A stretch of 64,000 bases of DNA from Ignavibacteriota bacterium. Lineage in GTDB: Bacteria > Bacteroidota > Ignavibacteria > Ignavibacteriales > Melioribacteraceae. The stretch covers positions 1,634,001 through 1,698,000 of the forward strand of contig JADJGF010000001.1 of NCBI GenBank assembly GCA_016708125.1, written 5' to 3'. Position 1 is the stretch's first letter, and every line of letters starts with the position of its first letter. This document shows positions 1 to 8,428 of this stretch, piece after piece. Below the pieces are notes generated by a model. It saw nothing but the letters and a program-made list of their open reading frames with translations. It was not told the DNA's origin and ran no database searches. The translations under genes and the position numbers were made by a program.

Positions 1-396
1 GACAAACAAACTTAGTTCATTATGCAGATTGTAAATTTGTCCGATTAAAGAAATGTTTACTCCGATTGCGAAAAATAAAAATGTTGAACTGCTTTCTTTC
101 CAAGCGTCACTTTCATTTTTCTTGATCAATGAATATCCGCTAAGAGTTTGTCCAATGATTAGTGGGAGAAATGAAAATACTAATTTTGTGGTTTTAGAAA
201 AATTATCCCAATTGTGAGCAATAATTAAAATAATTCCAAGTCCAATAAGCAGCGCACCAAGAATTCCAAAAATTAAAAGAATTTTATTATTTGATTTATT
301 TCCTTTTTCGTTATAATAATTCTGAATTTTCGCAGCAGTTTCTTGAGAAATAATATTTGCAGTAACTAATTCGGATAAATCTTTTAATAAACTCAT
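1..396 (-). CDS. DUF2157-like membrane protein, C-terminus cut by window edge
   Basis: An open frame of 132 codons reads from an ATG at 396 off the left edge, so only the N-terminal part is visible. After about 40 polar residues with a Gln/Asn/Lys-rich stretch comes a hydrophobic helix (ILGALLIGLGIILIIAHNW), then a second membrane segment with FLPLIIGQTLSGYSL and a third with FLFFAIGVNISLIGQIYNL. The pattern 'GA-LIG-G-ILI-AHNWD' followed by 'IGQ' and 'GQIYNL' is what I know from DUF2157 predicted membrane proteins of unknown function. It starts 4 bases after the stop of the upstream 401-1045 gene, so the two are probably co-transcribed. The family call is from memory of the motif; function is unknown. 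Confidence 0.75.
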   Translation of the reverse strand, partial: MSLLKDLSELVTANIISQETAAKIQNYYNEKGNKSNNKILLIFGILGALLIGLGIILIIAHNWDNFSKTTKLVFSFLPLIIGQTLSGYSLIKKNESDAWKESSSTFLFFAIGVNISLIGQIYNLHNELSLFV

Positions 397-400
397 AAAT

Positions 401-1045
401 TCAATTTAGTATTTGAGTTTGTGTATTTGGCGGAGTTGGATCATTTTCTTTAATTCTTTTTCTGCAGATTTGTTCAATCTCAAAAACATTTGGAATGCCG
501 GAAATATAAATTGTATCGGGCACATATTGACTTCCGCTGTTTTTTCTGCTAACCATTTTCCCTGTTCTCAATTGAAGCGAAATATTTCCTTCCAATTCAT
601 TTCCGTTTACTTGAATATCACCGGAAAATTGTTCCCAATCAATTGATCTAATATTTCCATTTTGAAAACTAATTAATCGTAATGGAGTTCCAACAAAATA
701 TCCGCCTTTTTTTAGAAGAGAATAAAAACCGCCGATTAACATTCCGATGCCGATTAAAACAAAAAATCCAATTATTATTGCGGGTAAAGTAATTGGACCC
801 AAATTATCCGGACTTGCAACAGATGGTGTTCCATTTGTGGTAAAATGAACTTCTTCGCCAATGAATAGAGGACCTAAAAACGCAAATACAAAAATACTTG
901 TAAATGCCGTCCAAATTGTTCCGAATATGATAATTCCTAATGAAGATTTTACTGGTTTATCACGTTTTGCTTTTACTGAAAATTCAATATTTTCATTCCC
1001 GATCACTGATAATAAATTTTGAGGTAACTCAATATTGTTCATCAT
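401..1045 (-). CDS. Hypothetical membrane protein (two transmembrane segments)
   Basis: This 214-residue protein is not recognised. About 37 N-terminal cytoplasmic-looking residues precede a hydrophobic segment (SLGIIIFGTIWTAFTSIFVF), a 30-residue loop containing the acidic stretch GEEVHF, and a second segment (LPAIIIGFFVLIGIGMLIGG). The remaining 100 residues look like a soluble beta-rich domain (GTPLRLISFQNGNIRSIDWEQF), reminiscent of a bacterial PH-like or DUF3592-type fold, but I cannot confirm that. It lies immediately upstream of the DUF2157-like gene with a 4-base gap, which suggests a two-gene membrane operon. The start offers two ATGs in a row (MM), so the exact first residue is uncertain by one. 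Confidence 0.7.
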   Translation of the reverse strand: MMNNIELPQNLLSVIGNENIEFSVKAKRDKPVKSSLGIIIFGTIWTAFTSIFVFAFLGPLFIGEEVHFTTNGTPSVASPDNLGPITLPAIIIGFFVLIGIGMLIGGFYSLLKKGGYFVGTPLRLISFQNGNIRSIDWEQFSGDIQVNGNELEGNISLQLRTGKMVSRKNSGSQYVPDTIYISGIPNVFEIEQICRKRIKENDPTPPNTQTQILN

Positions 1046-1154
1046 AAATATTCTTAAAATTAGTGTAATACTATTTAATATTTTTGTTATAAATTGTAAA
1101 GCGGCAGAGATAATATTTTAGTGAATTAAAATTAATTTGAAGGATTTAATGCTG

Positions 1155-2207
1155 TTATTTATTTGAACCTTTATTTATAATTTCCAAATCAAGCAATTCT
1201 TTTTTACGCCAAAGTCCACCGCCGTAACCGGTAAGTTTTCCATCAGATCCAATAACTCTATGACAAGGAATTAAAATTGCAATTTTATTCATTCCGTTTG
1301 CATTTGCTACAGCTCTTACTGCCGTTGGTTTATCGATTTGTTCTGCAATATCTTTGTAACTTTTTGTTTTTCCAAATGGAATTTGCAACAGTTTTTCCCA
1401 AACAATATTTTGAAAAACCGTTCCGGAAGTAGCAATCGGAATTGTAAATTCTTTTCTATTTCCATCAAAATATTCATGTAACTGTTTTTCCAAATTTGTT
1501 AAATGATTGCTATCTCCTTGTAATATTTTTGCATCGAAATATTTAGAAATTTGTTTCAATTCAGTTTCAAGCATTTTGCGATCAGAAAATTCCAGCAAGC
1601 AAATTCCATCTTTTGTTGAACATGCAATCATGGTTCCTAATTTTGTTTCTATTCTTTTAAGTTCAATAATATTCTTTGTTTTACTATTACTCGGCGAAGT
1701 TTCAAATACAGATTTAAATGAATCATTAAATCCGCTTAAAGAGTTATAACCCGAATCAAAAGCAGTTTCCGTAATACTTTTTCCATTTTGAATTTTTTTA
1801 AATGCATTATTTATTCTTAACATTCTCTGGTAAGCATGAAATGTAATTCCATGATTTTTTAAAAACCATCTTCTAACTTTATTAGGTTCAATCCCTTTTT
1901 TTACTAGATCAAAATCCTTAATTTTTTGCGATGGATTTTCATTTAATTCGTTTAAAATATTTTTTATTTCAATTGGTGTCGCATTTAATTTTTCTAAAGG
2001 ATTACAAACCTTACAAGGTCTATAACCTTTCAATATCGCTTCTTTTGATGTTTTATAAAATTCCACATTTTCTATTTTAGGTTTTCTAGCCGTGCAAGTC
2101 GGTCTGCAAAAAATTCCAGTTGTTTTTACAGCTGTAAAAAATATACCTTCAAATGAAACATCTTTTTTAACAGCTGCGTTATACATTACTTTATGAGTAA
2201 GTTCCAT
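1155..2207 (-). CDS. ada: Bifunctional Ada: methylphosphotriester sensor / AraC regulator / O6-methylguanine-DNA methyltransferase
   Basis: A 350-residue protein with the complete three-part Ada layout. Residues 1-75 form the zinc-binding methylphosphotriester domain with Cys34 and Cys38 (FCRPTCTARKP) and Cys65 and Cys68 (PCKVC); Cys34 is the expected methyl acceptor. Residues about 80-170 are an AraC-type helix-turn-helix (FHAYQRMLRINNAF). The C-terminal half is the suicide methyltransferase, with Cys315 in the IPCHRVIG motif followed by GYGGGLWRK. Family knowledge: Ada transfers methyl groups from damaged DNA to itself and then activates alkylation-repair genes. The gene starts 9 bases after the PEP mutase-like gene, so they probably share a transcript. 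All key cysteines are present, so it should be functional. Confidence 0.95.
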   Translation of the reverse strand: MELTHKVMYNAAVKKDVSFEGIFFTAVKTTGIFCRPTCTARKPKIENVEFYKTSKEAILKGYRPCKVCNPLEKLNATPIEIKNILNELNENPSQKIKDFDLVKKGIEPNKVRRWFLKNHGITFHAYQRMLRINNAFKKIQNGKSITETAFDSGYNSLSGFNDSFKSVFETSPSNSKTKNIIELKRIETKLGTMIACSTKDGICLLEFSDRKMLETELKQISKYFDAKILQGDSNHLTNLEKQLHEYFDGNRKEFTIPIATSGTVFQNIVWEKLLQIPFGKTKSYKDIAEQIDKPTAVRAVANANGMNKIAILIPCHRVIGSDGKLTGYGGGLWRKKELLDLEIINKGSNK

Positions 2208-2216
2208 AATTAAATC

Positions 2217-2990
2217 CTAAAACAAACTTTTAAAATTTTGATCAAAAATTATTTCATTCATTTTACTTTCCATTTGGGTATAAACAAAATCATTAATAAA
2301 ATTTCCCATGCTAATTCTTTTAACACCAATATCATTAAGAGTTTTGAAATCCGGCAAATTAGGCATGCACATTACGTTAATCGGCAATTTTGTTAAATTA
2401 ACTAATTCTTCTATTTCACAAATATTAATTATGCACGGAATGAAAATCCCATGAATATTAGCACTTTCATACATGTGGATTCTTTTTTTTGTCTCGATTA
2501 ATTTATTTTCAAGATTTAATAAATATGTATCCGTTCTAACATTAACAAAAATATTTATTTTTTCTGCATTGAGTTTTTTACAAAGTTGGTTTAATTTTTC
2601 AGTAAATATCTCTGAGGATAAAATTGATCTTTTAGAATTTTTCACAATTGAATCTTCAATATTTATTCCGGCAATTCCAATTTCTGAAAGTCTTTTAATA
2701 TTAGAAAATATTGTATCAATATCATTTCCGAAACCAGCTTCTAAATCGACCGATAAAGGAATATTTGTATTTTTAGAAATTTTCTTTACCAAATTAAAAT
2801 ATTCTTCAAACGAAATATTTTCTCCGTCATCATAACCAAGTGAGTTTGCAATTGCCGCACTTGAAGTTCCGATTGCGCTAAATTTTAGTTTTTCATAAAC
2901 TTTTGCACTTTGCACATTCCAGACATTTCCAAGTAAAAGTGGTTTGTCTGATTTATGTAATTGTGTAAAAATTTCATATTGCGATATCAT
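2217..2990 (-). CDS. PEP mutase / isocitrate lyase family protein
   Basis: A 257-residue TIM-barrel enzyme of the PEP mutase/isocitrate lyase superfamily. Diagnostic segments are GNVWNVQSAKV near the N-terminus (usually GNAWDAxSA), the metal-binding stretch SVDLEAGFGND, GINIEDS, and the late AIxxx-like MCMPNLPDF. Members of this group act on C-C or C-P bonds of 2-oxo or 2-methyl organic acids (oxaloacetate decarboxylase-like or methylisocitrate lyase-like), but the substrate cannot be told from sequence here. The start was moved to the ATG at 2990 (MISQYE), because AAAGGA lies 8 bases upstream; a longer reading from a TTG at 3005 would place the ribosome site inside the gene. Directly upstream of ada. 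Confidence 0.85.
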   Translation of the reverse strand: MISQYEIFTQLHKSDKPLLLGNVWNVQSAKVYEKLKFSAIGTSSAAIANSLGYDDGENISFEEYFNLVKKISKNTNIPLSVDLEAGFGNDIDTIFSNIKRLSEIGIAGINIEDSIVKNSKRSILSSEIFTEKLNQLCKKLNAEKINIFVNVRTDTYLLNLENKLIETKKRIHMYESANIHGIFIPCIINICEIEELVNLTKLPINVMCMPNLPDFKTLNDIGVKRISMGNFINDFVYTQMESKMNEIIFDQNFKSLF

Positions 2991-3111
2991 TATTTTTCCT
3001 TTCAAAAATTGATATCAGCAAAATATATCTATGTGATTTTCTTCGCTACCGAAAACTTAACAAGTATTTTTTAAATGAAAGAATTGTGAAATGTGGTTTA
3101 TATTTAAAAAT

Positions 3112-3492
3112 TTATAATTGCTTAATCCAGCTTTTAATAATCTTTGAGACTTCATTTTTTAATTTTATTACATCTTCATTTGAATTAATTGTTATAACAC
3201 ATCTATCCGAAGCTGCCCATTTAATTATTTTATGCGGATCATCTAAATGAAATTGCTTTGGATTTTCTTTCACTTTAGTATCGGTGTGTAAAACTATTTG
3301 AATGTTTTTTAGCGGGTATAATTTAAAAGTAGCAAAATGATTTTCTAATTTATAACTCGGTGCATTCCACTTAATTTCTTCAACAATATTTTTATTTGAA
3401 CTTTTAATTACTTCACGTAATGTTTCAATCCCTTCTTTCAAAGGATGTTCCAAATTTTTCATGAATTCATTTACGTTAATAATCTTTGCCAT
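3112..3492 (-). CDS. DUF1801 (YdhG-like) domain protein
   Basis: A 126-residue single-domain protein of the YdhG/DUF1801 family. The pattern 'FMKNLEHPLKEGIETLREVIKSS...VEEIKWNAPSYK' followed by a short central strand (ATFKLYPLKNIQIVLHT) and a Lys-rich C-terminal helix is typical. The family is small, cytosolic and poorly characterised; one member has been described as an iron chaperone, which should not be assumed here. The ATG at 3492 was chosen because GTGGAG sits 6 bases before it; the GTG at 3504 is inside that ribosome site. It closes a run MATE - zinc-ribbon/HhH - DUF1801 on the minus strand. Confidence 0.85.
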   Translation of the reverse strand: MAKIINVNEFMKNLEHPLKEGIETLREVIKSSNKNIVEEIKWNAPSYKLENHFATFKLYPLKNIQIVLHTDTKVKENPKQFHLDDPHKIIKWAASDRCVITINSNEDVIKLKNEVSKIIKSWIKQL

Positions 3493-3522
3493 TTGATACT
3501 CCACAAAAAATCTAACAAAAAA

Positions 3523-3813
3523 TTAATTTCTAAATGATAAATTTTCTTTCTTTAATTCTTCTTTTAATTTTGGAATTGATGTCGGTCCAATTCCGTGCAG
3601 ATTTAAAATTTCCTTTTCGGAAAATTTAGATAATATTTCTAGTGTTAAAATTCCTTTATTTTCCAAAGTTCTTCTTGTCGGAGCAGAAACTTTTGATAAA
3701 AATCCTTCATTTGGTTTCATCACTTCTTCACATTTTGGACAAGTGTGGCAATCACTGATTTTATAATATTTATGTCCCTTTGAACAAATGCGCAATGTCT
3801 TATTATCAATCAT
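3523..3813 (-). CDS. Zinc-ribbon plus RNA polymerase alpha-CTD-like helix-hairpin-helix protein
   Basis: A 96-residue protein in two parts. Residues 10-31 hold a zinc-ribbon-like pattern with CSKGH, CHTC and PKCE (Cys10, Cys22, Cys25, Cys28 plus His14). Residues 45-96 carry the signature of the RNA polymerase alpha subunit C-terminal domain, a helix-hairpin-helix DNA-binding fold (TLENKGILTLEILSKFSEKE then LHGIGPTSIPKLKEEL). Such stand-alone proteins are frequent in Bacteroidetes and are annotated only by domain. A nucleic-acid-binding role is an inference from the HhH. The gene begins 11 bases after the MATE exporter ends, so co-transcription is likely. Confidence 0.8.
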   Translation of the reverse strand: MIDNKTLRICSKGHKYYKISDCHTCPKCEEVMKPNEGFLSKVSAPTRRTLENKGILTLEILSKFSEKEILNLHGIGPTSIPKLKEELKKENLSFRN

Positions 3814-3824
3814 TTATACTCAAA

Positions 3825-5228
3825 TTAAATCGTAACTTTTTTCCATGAACCTTTTTTGAAAAGCCACAAAGTAAAAATTCCAACACTTGTTTCAGTTGCA
3901 AAGATTGTCCAGAAAATTCCTTCGTAACCAAACCCCAAAATTTTTGAAGTTAAATATGAAAATGGAATTTGCAGCAACCAAAAAAATATAAAATTAATTT
4001 TTGTTGGAGTAATCGTATCACCCGCACCGTTGAATGCTTGCACTGATACCATCCACCATCCATAAACAAAATAGGAATATGAAACTATTTTTAGCCACAT
4101 TGTTCCAACCGAAATTACTCCCAAATCATCTGTGAAAATAGAAACCAATTTCTCACTATAGAAAAAGTAAATTATTGAAACGCCGATTAAAAAAATCATA
4201 TTATAAGTTCCAATTTTCCATACGGATTTTTCTGCACGATCCGGAGAATTTGCTCCAAGATTTTGCCCTACCAACGTTGAAGCCGCATTAGATAAGCCCC
4301 AAGCCGGCATCATTGTAAACATCATAATTCTTATTGAAATTGTAGCTCCGGCAACAACGTGACTTCCAAACTCGGCAAAAATTCGCATAATAAAAATCCA
4401 TGACGTCATAGCAATTATGTTTTGTCCAATTCCACCCAAAGAAGTTTTTATAATTGAAGAAATAATTTTGAAATTTAGAACAATTTGTGATTTTTCAACT
4501 TTAATATGTTTTACACCTTTGTACAAATACCATAACTGAATTAAAACTCCAACGCCTCTTCCAATATTTGTTGCAATAGCAGCACCTTCAATTCCTAATT
4601 TGGGAAAAGGACCGTAGCCAAAAATTAAAAGCGGATCTAAAATAATATTGATTCCGTTTGCAATCCATAAAACACGCATCGCAATTGCTGCGTCGCCGGC
4701 ACCTCTAAAAATTGCATTAATAACAAAGATTAACATTATTACTAAATTTCCGCCAAGCATCCATTGAGCATATCCAACACCATGACCGAGAATCCAATTA
4801 TCAGCGCCCATTAATTCCAGAAGTTCTTTACTGTAAAAAATTCCCGCAATTGAAAATGGAATGGAAGCCACAACACCGATAAATATTGACTGAACTGCAG
4901 TAATTCCGGCTTTCTCTTTGTTCTTTTCACCAATTCTTCTTGCAATTAAAGCGGTTACACCCATTGCCAAACCCATGCAGATAGAATAAAGAAGAAACAT
5001 GTAAGTTTCTGTTAATCCAACAGTGGCAACAGCCGAAGCTCCAAGCGAACCCACAAAATAAATATCAACAATTGCAAAAGTTGATTCCATTATTAATTCT
5101 AAAATCATTGGGATAGCAAGAAGAAAAATTGCTTTACCAAGAGGAATTTGAGTGTAATCAGCTTCACTTCCTTGGATGGCTTCTTTTAATTCATGCCAGA
5201 TAGATTTTTGAGATGAAATAGTTTCCAA
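3825..5228 (-). CDS. MATE family multidrug efflux transporter
   Basis: A 467-residue integral membrane protein with the twelve-helix, two-repeat pattern of MATE exporters. Typical stretches include IPLGKAIFLLAIPMILELIMES at the first helix, GMGVTALIARRIGEKN-like (GLAMGVTALIARRIGEKN), NAIFRGAGDA in the first half and its counterpart VQAFNGAGDTITPTKIN in the second. MATE proteins export cationic drugs and metabolites using a proton or sodium gradient. The start is a TTG at 5228 without a clear ribosome site; the next Met is inside the first helix, so the TTG or a nearby upstream codon is needed. It leads a probable three-gene operon with the HhH and DUF1801 proteins. Confidence 0.9.
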   Translation of the reverse strand: METISSQKSIWHELKEAIQGSEADYTQIPLGKAIFLLAIPMILELIMESTFAIVDIYFVGSLGASAVATVGLTETYMFLLYSICMGLAMGVTALIARRIGEKNKEKAGITAVQSIFIGVVASIPFSIAGIFYSKELLELMGADNWILGHGVGYAQWMLGGNLVIMLIFVINAIFRGAGDAAIAMRVLWIANGINIILDPLLIFGYGPFPKLGIEGAAIATNIGRGVGVLIQLWYLYKGVKHIKVEKSQIVLNFKIISSIIKTSLGGIGQNIIAMTSWIFIMRIFAEFGSHVVAGATISIRIMMFTMMPAWGLSNAASTLVGQNLGANSPDRAEKSVWKIGTYNMIFLIGVSIIYFFYSEKLVSIFTDDLGVISVGTMWLKIVSYSYFVYGWWMVSVQAFNGAGDTITPTKINFIFFWLLQIPFSYLTSKILGFGYEGIFWTIFATETSVGIFTLWLFKKGSWKKVTI

Positions 5229-5294
5229 AAAATTTGTTTTCTAATTATTTCAAAATTGATTAGTAAATAAATTGTTGACGTAGAATATATGAAA

Positions 5295-5807
5295 TTACAA
5301 ATATCTTTCTTTAATAACATTTATATGATGTTTAGTATGACCAATAGAAATAAAGCCCAAAGCTCTTGCGGAAATTTTAAATTCTCCGTTATTACCTAAA
5401 AATTTAGATTTTTCCTCACTAATATTTTTGAGTAAAAATTCCATACTTTTTCTTACAACCAAAAATTCTTCAAGCAGACTTTCCATAGATCTATTTGATA
5501 CATCAATATTTGCTGCAAATAAATTTTCATCTGCTCTTTGTAATAAAGTTTTATCATCTCCTCTTGCACAAACCAATGCACGATAAGAAAAAATTCTTTC
5601 GGTATCAATTACATGCATAAGAACATCTTTAATTGTCCATTTTTCCGGTGCATATTTATAATTATGTTTTTCTTCAGGAATATTTATAAAGAAATTAAAT
5701 GTTGATTCGGTATCAGTTGTAAATATTTGAAAAAAATTTCCTTCTTCAACAAGATCAATATATTTTAGGAAATACGGATTATATTCATTTGCTTGTGGTC
5801 GATTCAT
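5295..5807 (-). CDS. DinB family protein
   Basis: A 170-residue four-helix-bundle protein of the DinB/YfiT-like (DinB_2) superfamily. The metal-binding histidines are visible: His in KDVLMHVIDTERIF and the pair in GHTKHHINVIKERYL at the C-terminus. The segment YAPEKWTIKDVLMHV is the usual N-terminal signature (KWSxKEVLxHL). Enzymatically characterised relatives are thiol transferases for bacillithiol or mycothiol, but most DinB proteins, including this one, have no assigned substrate. The ATG has a good ribosome site (AAGGA, 5-6 bases). It belongs to the run of small stress-type soluble proteins on the minus strand between about 3100 and 11300. Confidence 0.88.
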   Translation of the reverse strand: MNRPQANEYNPYFLKYIDLVEEGNFFQIFTTDTESTFNFFINIPEEKHNYKYAPEKWTIKDVLMHVIDTERIFSYRALVCARGDDKTLLQRADENLFAANIDVSNRSMESLLEEFLVVRKSMEFLLKNISEEKSKFLGNNGEFKISARALGFISIGHTKHHINVIKERYL

Positions 5808-5825
5808 AAAATTCCTTAGATATAT

Positions 5826-6203
5826 TTATTTACCTTTTTTTGATTTGGATAAATTTTCATTCACTCTAAATTTCACAATTTTGGAAATTAATTTTATCGG
5901 AAGTGTTTCATCAATTGGAAATTGAACCGCCCCTTTAGAAGTTTTGAAATTTTTAAGTTCATCTTTAAATTGTTCTATTCCAGTTGGAGTTGGATAAAAA
6001 CCAATATGATTTTTATACGCAGCAAAATGAACCAAATTTCCATTGAGAAAAAATGTCGGCATTTGATAAGATATTTTTTCTATAGATTCCGGAGCGGATT
6101 CTATTATTGTTTTACGAAGTTCGGTTAATTTTTCTTGAACTTCATCCGGGAAAGTTAAAATGTATTCATCAATATTTTTAAATTCTGTTTTTTCGGTTTT
6201 CAT
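5826..6203 (-). CDS. DUF1801 (YdhG-like) domain protein, second copy
   Basis: A 125-residue DUF1801 protein, more typical than the one at 3112. It shows IDEYILTFPDEVQEKLTELRKTI, KISYQMPTFFLNG, VHFAAYKNHIGFYPTP and KGAVQFPIDE, all hallmarks of the YdhG group ('YKxHIGFYP', 'GxxQFPxDxPxP'). The C-terminus is a short basic tail (KSKKGK). Function is not established. It sits 18 bases downstream of the DinB gene in the same direction, so co-transcription is probable. The two DUF1801 copies in this window are divergent and not a recent duplication. Confidence 0.88.
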   Translation of the reverse strand: MKTEKTEFKNIDEYILTFPDEVQEKLTELRKTIIESAPESIEKISYQMPTFFLNGNLVHFAAYKNHIGFYPTPTGIEQFKDELKNFKTSKGAVQFPIDETLPIKLISKIVKFRVNENLSKSKKGK

Positions 6204-6280
6204 AAAATTTTCTAATAAGTATTTATTAAAATATGAAAATTATTAATATGGCAATTTAACCATTCTTAAAGCTTAATTTT

Positions 6281-6919
6281 TTACTCTATTTTACTGTGTG
6301 AACCATCACAACTAGGAAATCTTTTTGAATGTCCACAAATACAATCTTGAAGCCCTTTCCCCGTAAGAATTCGCTCTATATTTTTTTCAATTCTTTCACT
6401 GCGAGTTTTAGATTGTTTTGGTTGTGAAAAATGTAACAGATAACCTCTTTGTCGTCCTTGTGTTAAATTTTCAAAAGCTGTTTTAAAATCCGGATCCATT
6501 TCAAATTTTAATTTTAGTTCCTCCGACATGTTGAATTCGGAAGTTTTTTTCATTTCAACTTTCAATCCGAATTTTTCAATCTCTATTGCCTCGAATATAT
6601 ATTCCTTAATTGTTGTCTCTAATTTTTCAATTTCAGAAATATTGGTAAACCTAATTTGTCTTGCAGATTGAACATTTTCGGTTTGTTGAACTAAAATATT
6701 TTTTTCATCTTTTAGTAAAGCACCTTTATGAAATAAAATTGCACAATAATCTTTAAACTCATGAATTAATAATACATTATTTTTATTTTGAGTATAACAT
6801 GGATGCATCCATTTATATTCTTCAATTAAACCGCAATCAAGAATTAAAGTTCTAAGTTTTTCTAATTCTCTTTGCCACTTACCAACTTGGCTTAAATATT
6901 TATCTACTTTGGGATTCAT
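6281..6919 (-). CDS. YdeI/OmdA family protein with C-terminal CDGSH iron-sulfur motif
   Basis: A 212-residue protein. Residues 1-185 match the YdeI group: a DUF1801-like half (MNPKVDKYLSQVGKWQRELEKL, HPCYTQNKNNVLLIHEFKDYCAILFHKGALL, TENVQSARQIRF) followed by the helical OmdA half (TAFENLTQGRQRGYLLHFSQPKQSKTRSERIEKN). The last 28 residues add a complete CDGSH motif: CICGHSKRFPSCDGSH, fitting C-x-C-x2-S-x3-P-x-C-D-G-S-H, which in mitoNEET-type proteins ligates a 2Fe-2S cluster by three Cys and one His. So this is a YdeI protein likely to carry an iron-sulfur cluster. Its biochemical role is unknown. Confidence 0.88.
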   Translation of the reverse strand: MNPKVDKYLSQVGKWQRELEKLRTLILDCGLIEEYKWMHPCYTQNKNNVLLIHEFKDYCAILFHKGALLKDEKNILVQQTENVQSARQIRFTNISEIEKLETTIKEYIFEAIEIEKFGLKVEMKKTSEFNMSEELKLKFEMDPDFKTAFENLTQGRQRGYLLHFSQPKQSKTRSERIEKNIERILTGKGLQDCICGHSKRFPSCDGSHSKIE

Positions 6920-6938
6920 TTCATCTACTTTATTTGTT

Positions 6939-7340
6939 CTACATATTTATTGGTTGTAAAATACTGCATCTGTTTCCTTCGGTATCAAAAAAAGAAACAA
7001 ATTCACCCACACCGGGAATTGGCATTGGTTCACCTAAAATTTTGCCGCCGGCATTTTTTATCATTTCCATAGATTCTTTTATGTCATCAACAGAAATTAC
7101 AATTGAAGGCTGATTCATTTTTTGATCTTCCATCTTTTGATAAAATCCTCCGTTAATTGCTCCTTTAGTCTGTATCATTCCATTTTCATCAGTTTCAGTT
7201 GTATGGACCATAATATAATTTCCCATTTCCGGTCCTAACTGTTGTGTCTGCCATCCGAAAACCTTTGTGTAAAATTCGGACATGCGTTTTCCGTTTTCGG
7301 CAGCCATTTCAAAATGTACTACTGGATTTATATTTGACAT
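6939..7340 (-). CDS. VOC family (glyoxalase-like) protein
   Basis: A 133-residue vicinal-oxygen-chelate protein. The opening NPVVHFEMAAENGKRMSEFYTKVFGWQ is the usual 'HFEI...DxxRAxxFYxxvFGW' start of this subgroup, and the second beta-alpha-beta-beta-beta unit ends GEPMPIPGVGEFVSFFDTEGNRCSILQP, which holds the terminal Glu/His-type ligand region. Members include glyoxalases, dioxygenases and drug-binding resistance proteins; this subgroup has no known substrate. The ATG has an AGGAG ribosome site. It lies in the same minus-strand run as the YdeI and AHSA1 genes. Confidence 0.88.
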   Translation of the reverse strand: MSNINPVVHFEMAAENGKRMSEFYTKVFGWQTQQLGPEMGNYIMVHTTETDENGMIQTKGAINGGFYQKMEDQKMNQPSIVISVDDIKESMEMIKNAGGKILGEPMPIPGVGEFVSFFDTEGNRCSILQPINM

Positions 7341-7383
7341 AGTTATATCTCCTATTATATATAATTATGAAATCAAGTTTGTC

Positions 7384-7408
7384 ATTCCCGAATGTCTTTA
7401 TCGGGAAT
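7384..7408. repeat. Small palindrome of the GTCATT family (hairpin)
   Basis: ATTCCCGA at 7384-7391 pairs perfectly with TCGGGAAT at 7401-7408 across a 9-base loop, preceded by GTC so that the element begins GTCATTCCCGA. It lies 12 bases after the stop of the AHSA1 gene at 7421 and before the VOC gene, on the minus strand, so as RNA it could help end the upstream transcript. The same GTCATT-type ends recur at 9826, 51987, 53225, 58399 and 61104. Confidence 0.6.
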
Positions 7409-7420
7409 CTCTAATACTTC

Positions 7421-7837
7421 TTAGTTTGCTTCAACATGCTTTTTGAAATTATCAAGAATTGATTGCCATCCGCCCTTTTGCATTTCAACTGAGTTTTCAT
7501 TTTCAGCTTCAAAAATTGTTGTAACTTTTGTTTTATCACCAAGTACTTCAAAATTTGTAATTGCTTTTCTCCCGTCTCCCAATGTGTAAGAAATTTTTTT
7601 ATGTGGAATAACTTCATCATAAATTCCCCAAAAATCAAATCCAAAACTTCCGTCTTTTGCTTCCATTCTTGAACTAAATTTTCCGCCGATTCGCAAATCA
7701 TTTTCTGCACTTGGACAATGCCAATCGTCAGATGCAAAATTCCATTTTGTAATGTGTTCCGGCTTCGTCCAATATTCCCAAACTTTTTTTTCATCTGCCG
7801 AAACAATTGTTTCGATTGTAATTTTAGTTTTATTCAT
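7421..7837 (-). CDS. SRPBCC / AHSA1 family protein
   Basis: A 138-residue START-like (SRPBCC) protein of the AHSA1 group. It shows ITIETIVSADEKKVWEYWTKPEHITKWNFASDDWHCP and GGKFSSRMEAKDGSFGFDFWGIYDEV, then the C-terminal helix GGWQSILDNFKKHVE that closes the hydrophobic cavity. Proteins of this set bind small hydrophobic ligands or act as chaperone cofactors, but the ligand is unknown. An overlapping frame on the same strand (7411-7806) encodes no recognisable protein and is a shadow. It is one of three AHSA1-type paralogues within 2.4 kb. Confidence 0.88.
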   Translation of the reverse strand: MNKTKITIETIVSADEKKVWEYWTKPEHITKWNFASDDWHCPSAENDLRIGGKFSSRMEAKDGSFGFDFWGIYDEVIPHKKISYTLGDGRKAITNFEVLGDKTKVTTIFEAENENSVEMQKGGWQSILDNFKKHVEAN

Positions 7838-7961
7838 TTAAATATTCCATTCTTCTTTTTGATTACAAATCATAATTCATAAAATAAAAGTTAATTTTCG
7901 TTTAGCCATCAATTCACGAAAAATTTTTCTTTTCACTTTTGACGTTTAACATTTCACTTTT

Positions 7962-8396
7962 TCATTCACTCAATTCTTTAATTTTATTCAATGCATCGGG
8001 CCATGTTTTAAGAAAAAAATCTTTGTATTCATCATTCATATCCATTTCTATAATTAATTCAGTTGTATTTCCATTAGGTTTTAAAGTATAATTTTCAAAA
8101 ATCCCCGACCATTTTTTTATCTCTTCACTTTCGTAATCTTCAATGCCGTCTTTAATAAAACCCAAATGTTTAAATGATAAAAATTCATTTTCCCTTAATT
8201 CGGCAATTGTGCTAATCATTCCGTTGCCTTTTCCATCAACAAATAATGTTCTGCCATTAATTTTCCAGTCTGATTCCATACTCGAACCTTCTGAAAATAC
8301 GGAAGACCATTTTTTATATGTTTCATTATCCCAAAGAGTTTTCCAAACTTTTTCTTTTGATGCATTTATATGAATATTAAATTTTAACTTTTCCAC
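7962..8396 (-). CDS. SRPBCC / AHSA1 family protein, second copy
   Basis: A 144-residue START-like protein. The N-terminus (KFNIHINASKEKVWKTLWDNETYKKWSSVFSEGS) and the central GRTLFVDGKGNGMISTIAEL are typical for SRPBCC domains, and the C-terminal helix (KTWPDALNKIKELSE) completes the fold. The start is a GTG at 8396, supported by AAAGGA about 9 bases upstream. The ligand is unknown. It is more distant from the 7421 and 9334 genes than they are typical of the AHSA1 family, so this is family-level resemblance, not a tandem duplication. Confidence 0.85.
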   Translation of the reverse strand: MEKLKFNIHINASKEKVWKTLWDNETYKKWSSVFSEGSSMESDWKINGRTLFVDGKGNGMISTIAELRENEFLSFKHLGFIKDGIEDYESEEIKKWSGIFENYTLKPNGNTTELIIEMDMNDEYKDFFLKTWPDALNKIKELSE

Positions 8397-8428
8397 TTTT
8401 TAATCCTTTCGAAATATTTTAATAAATA

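Noticed and set aside
7411..7806. 131-codon frame overlapping the AHSA1 gene
   Set aside because: Out of frame with a clear START-domain protein and with no family resemblance.
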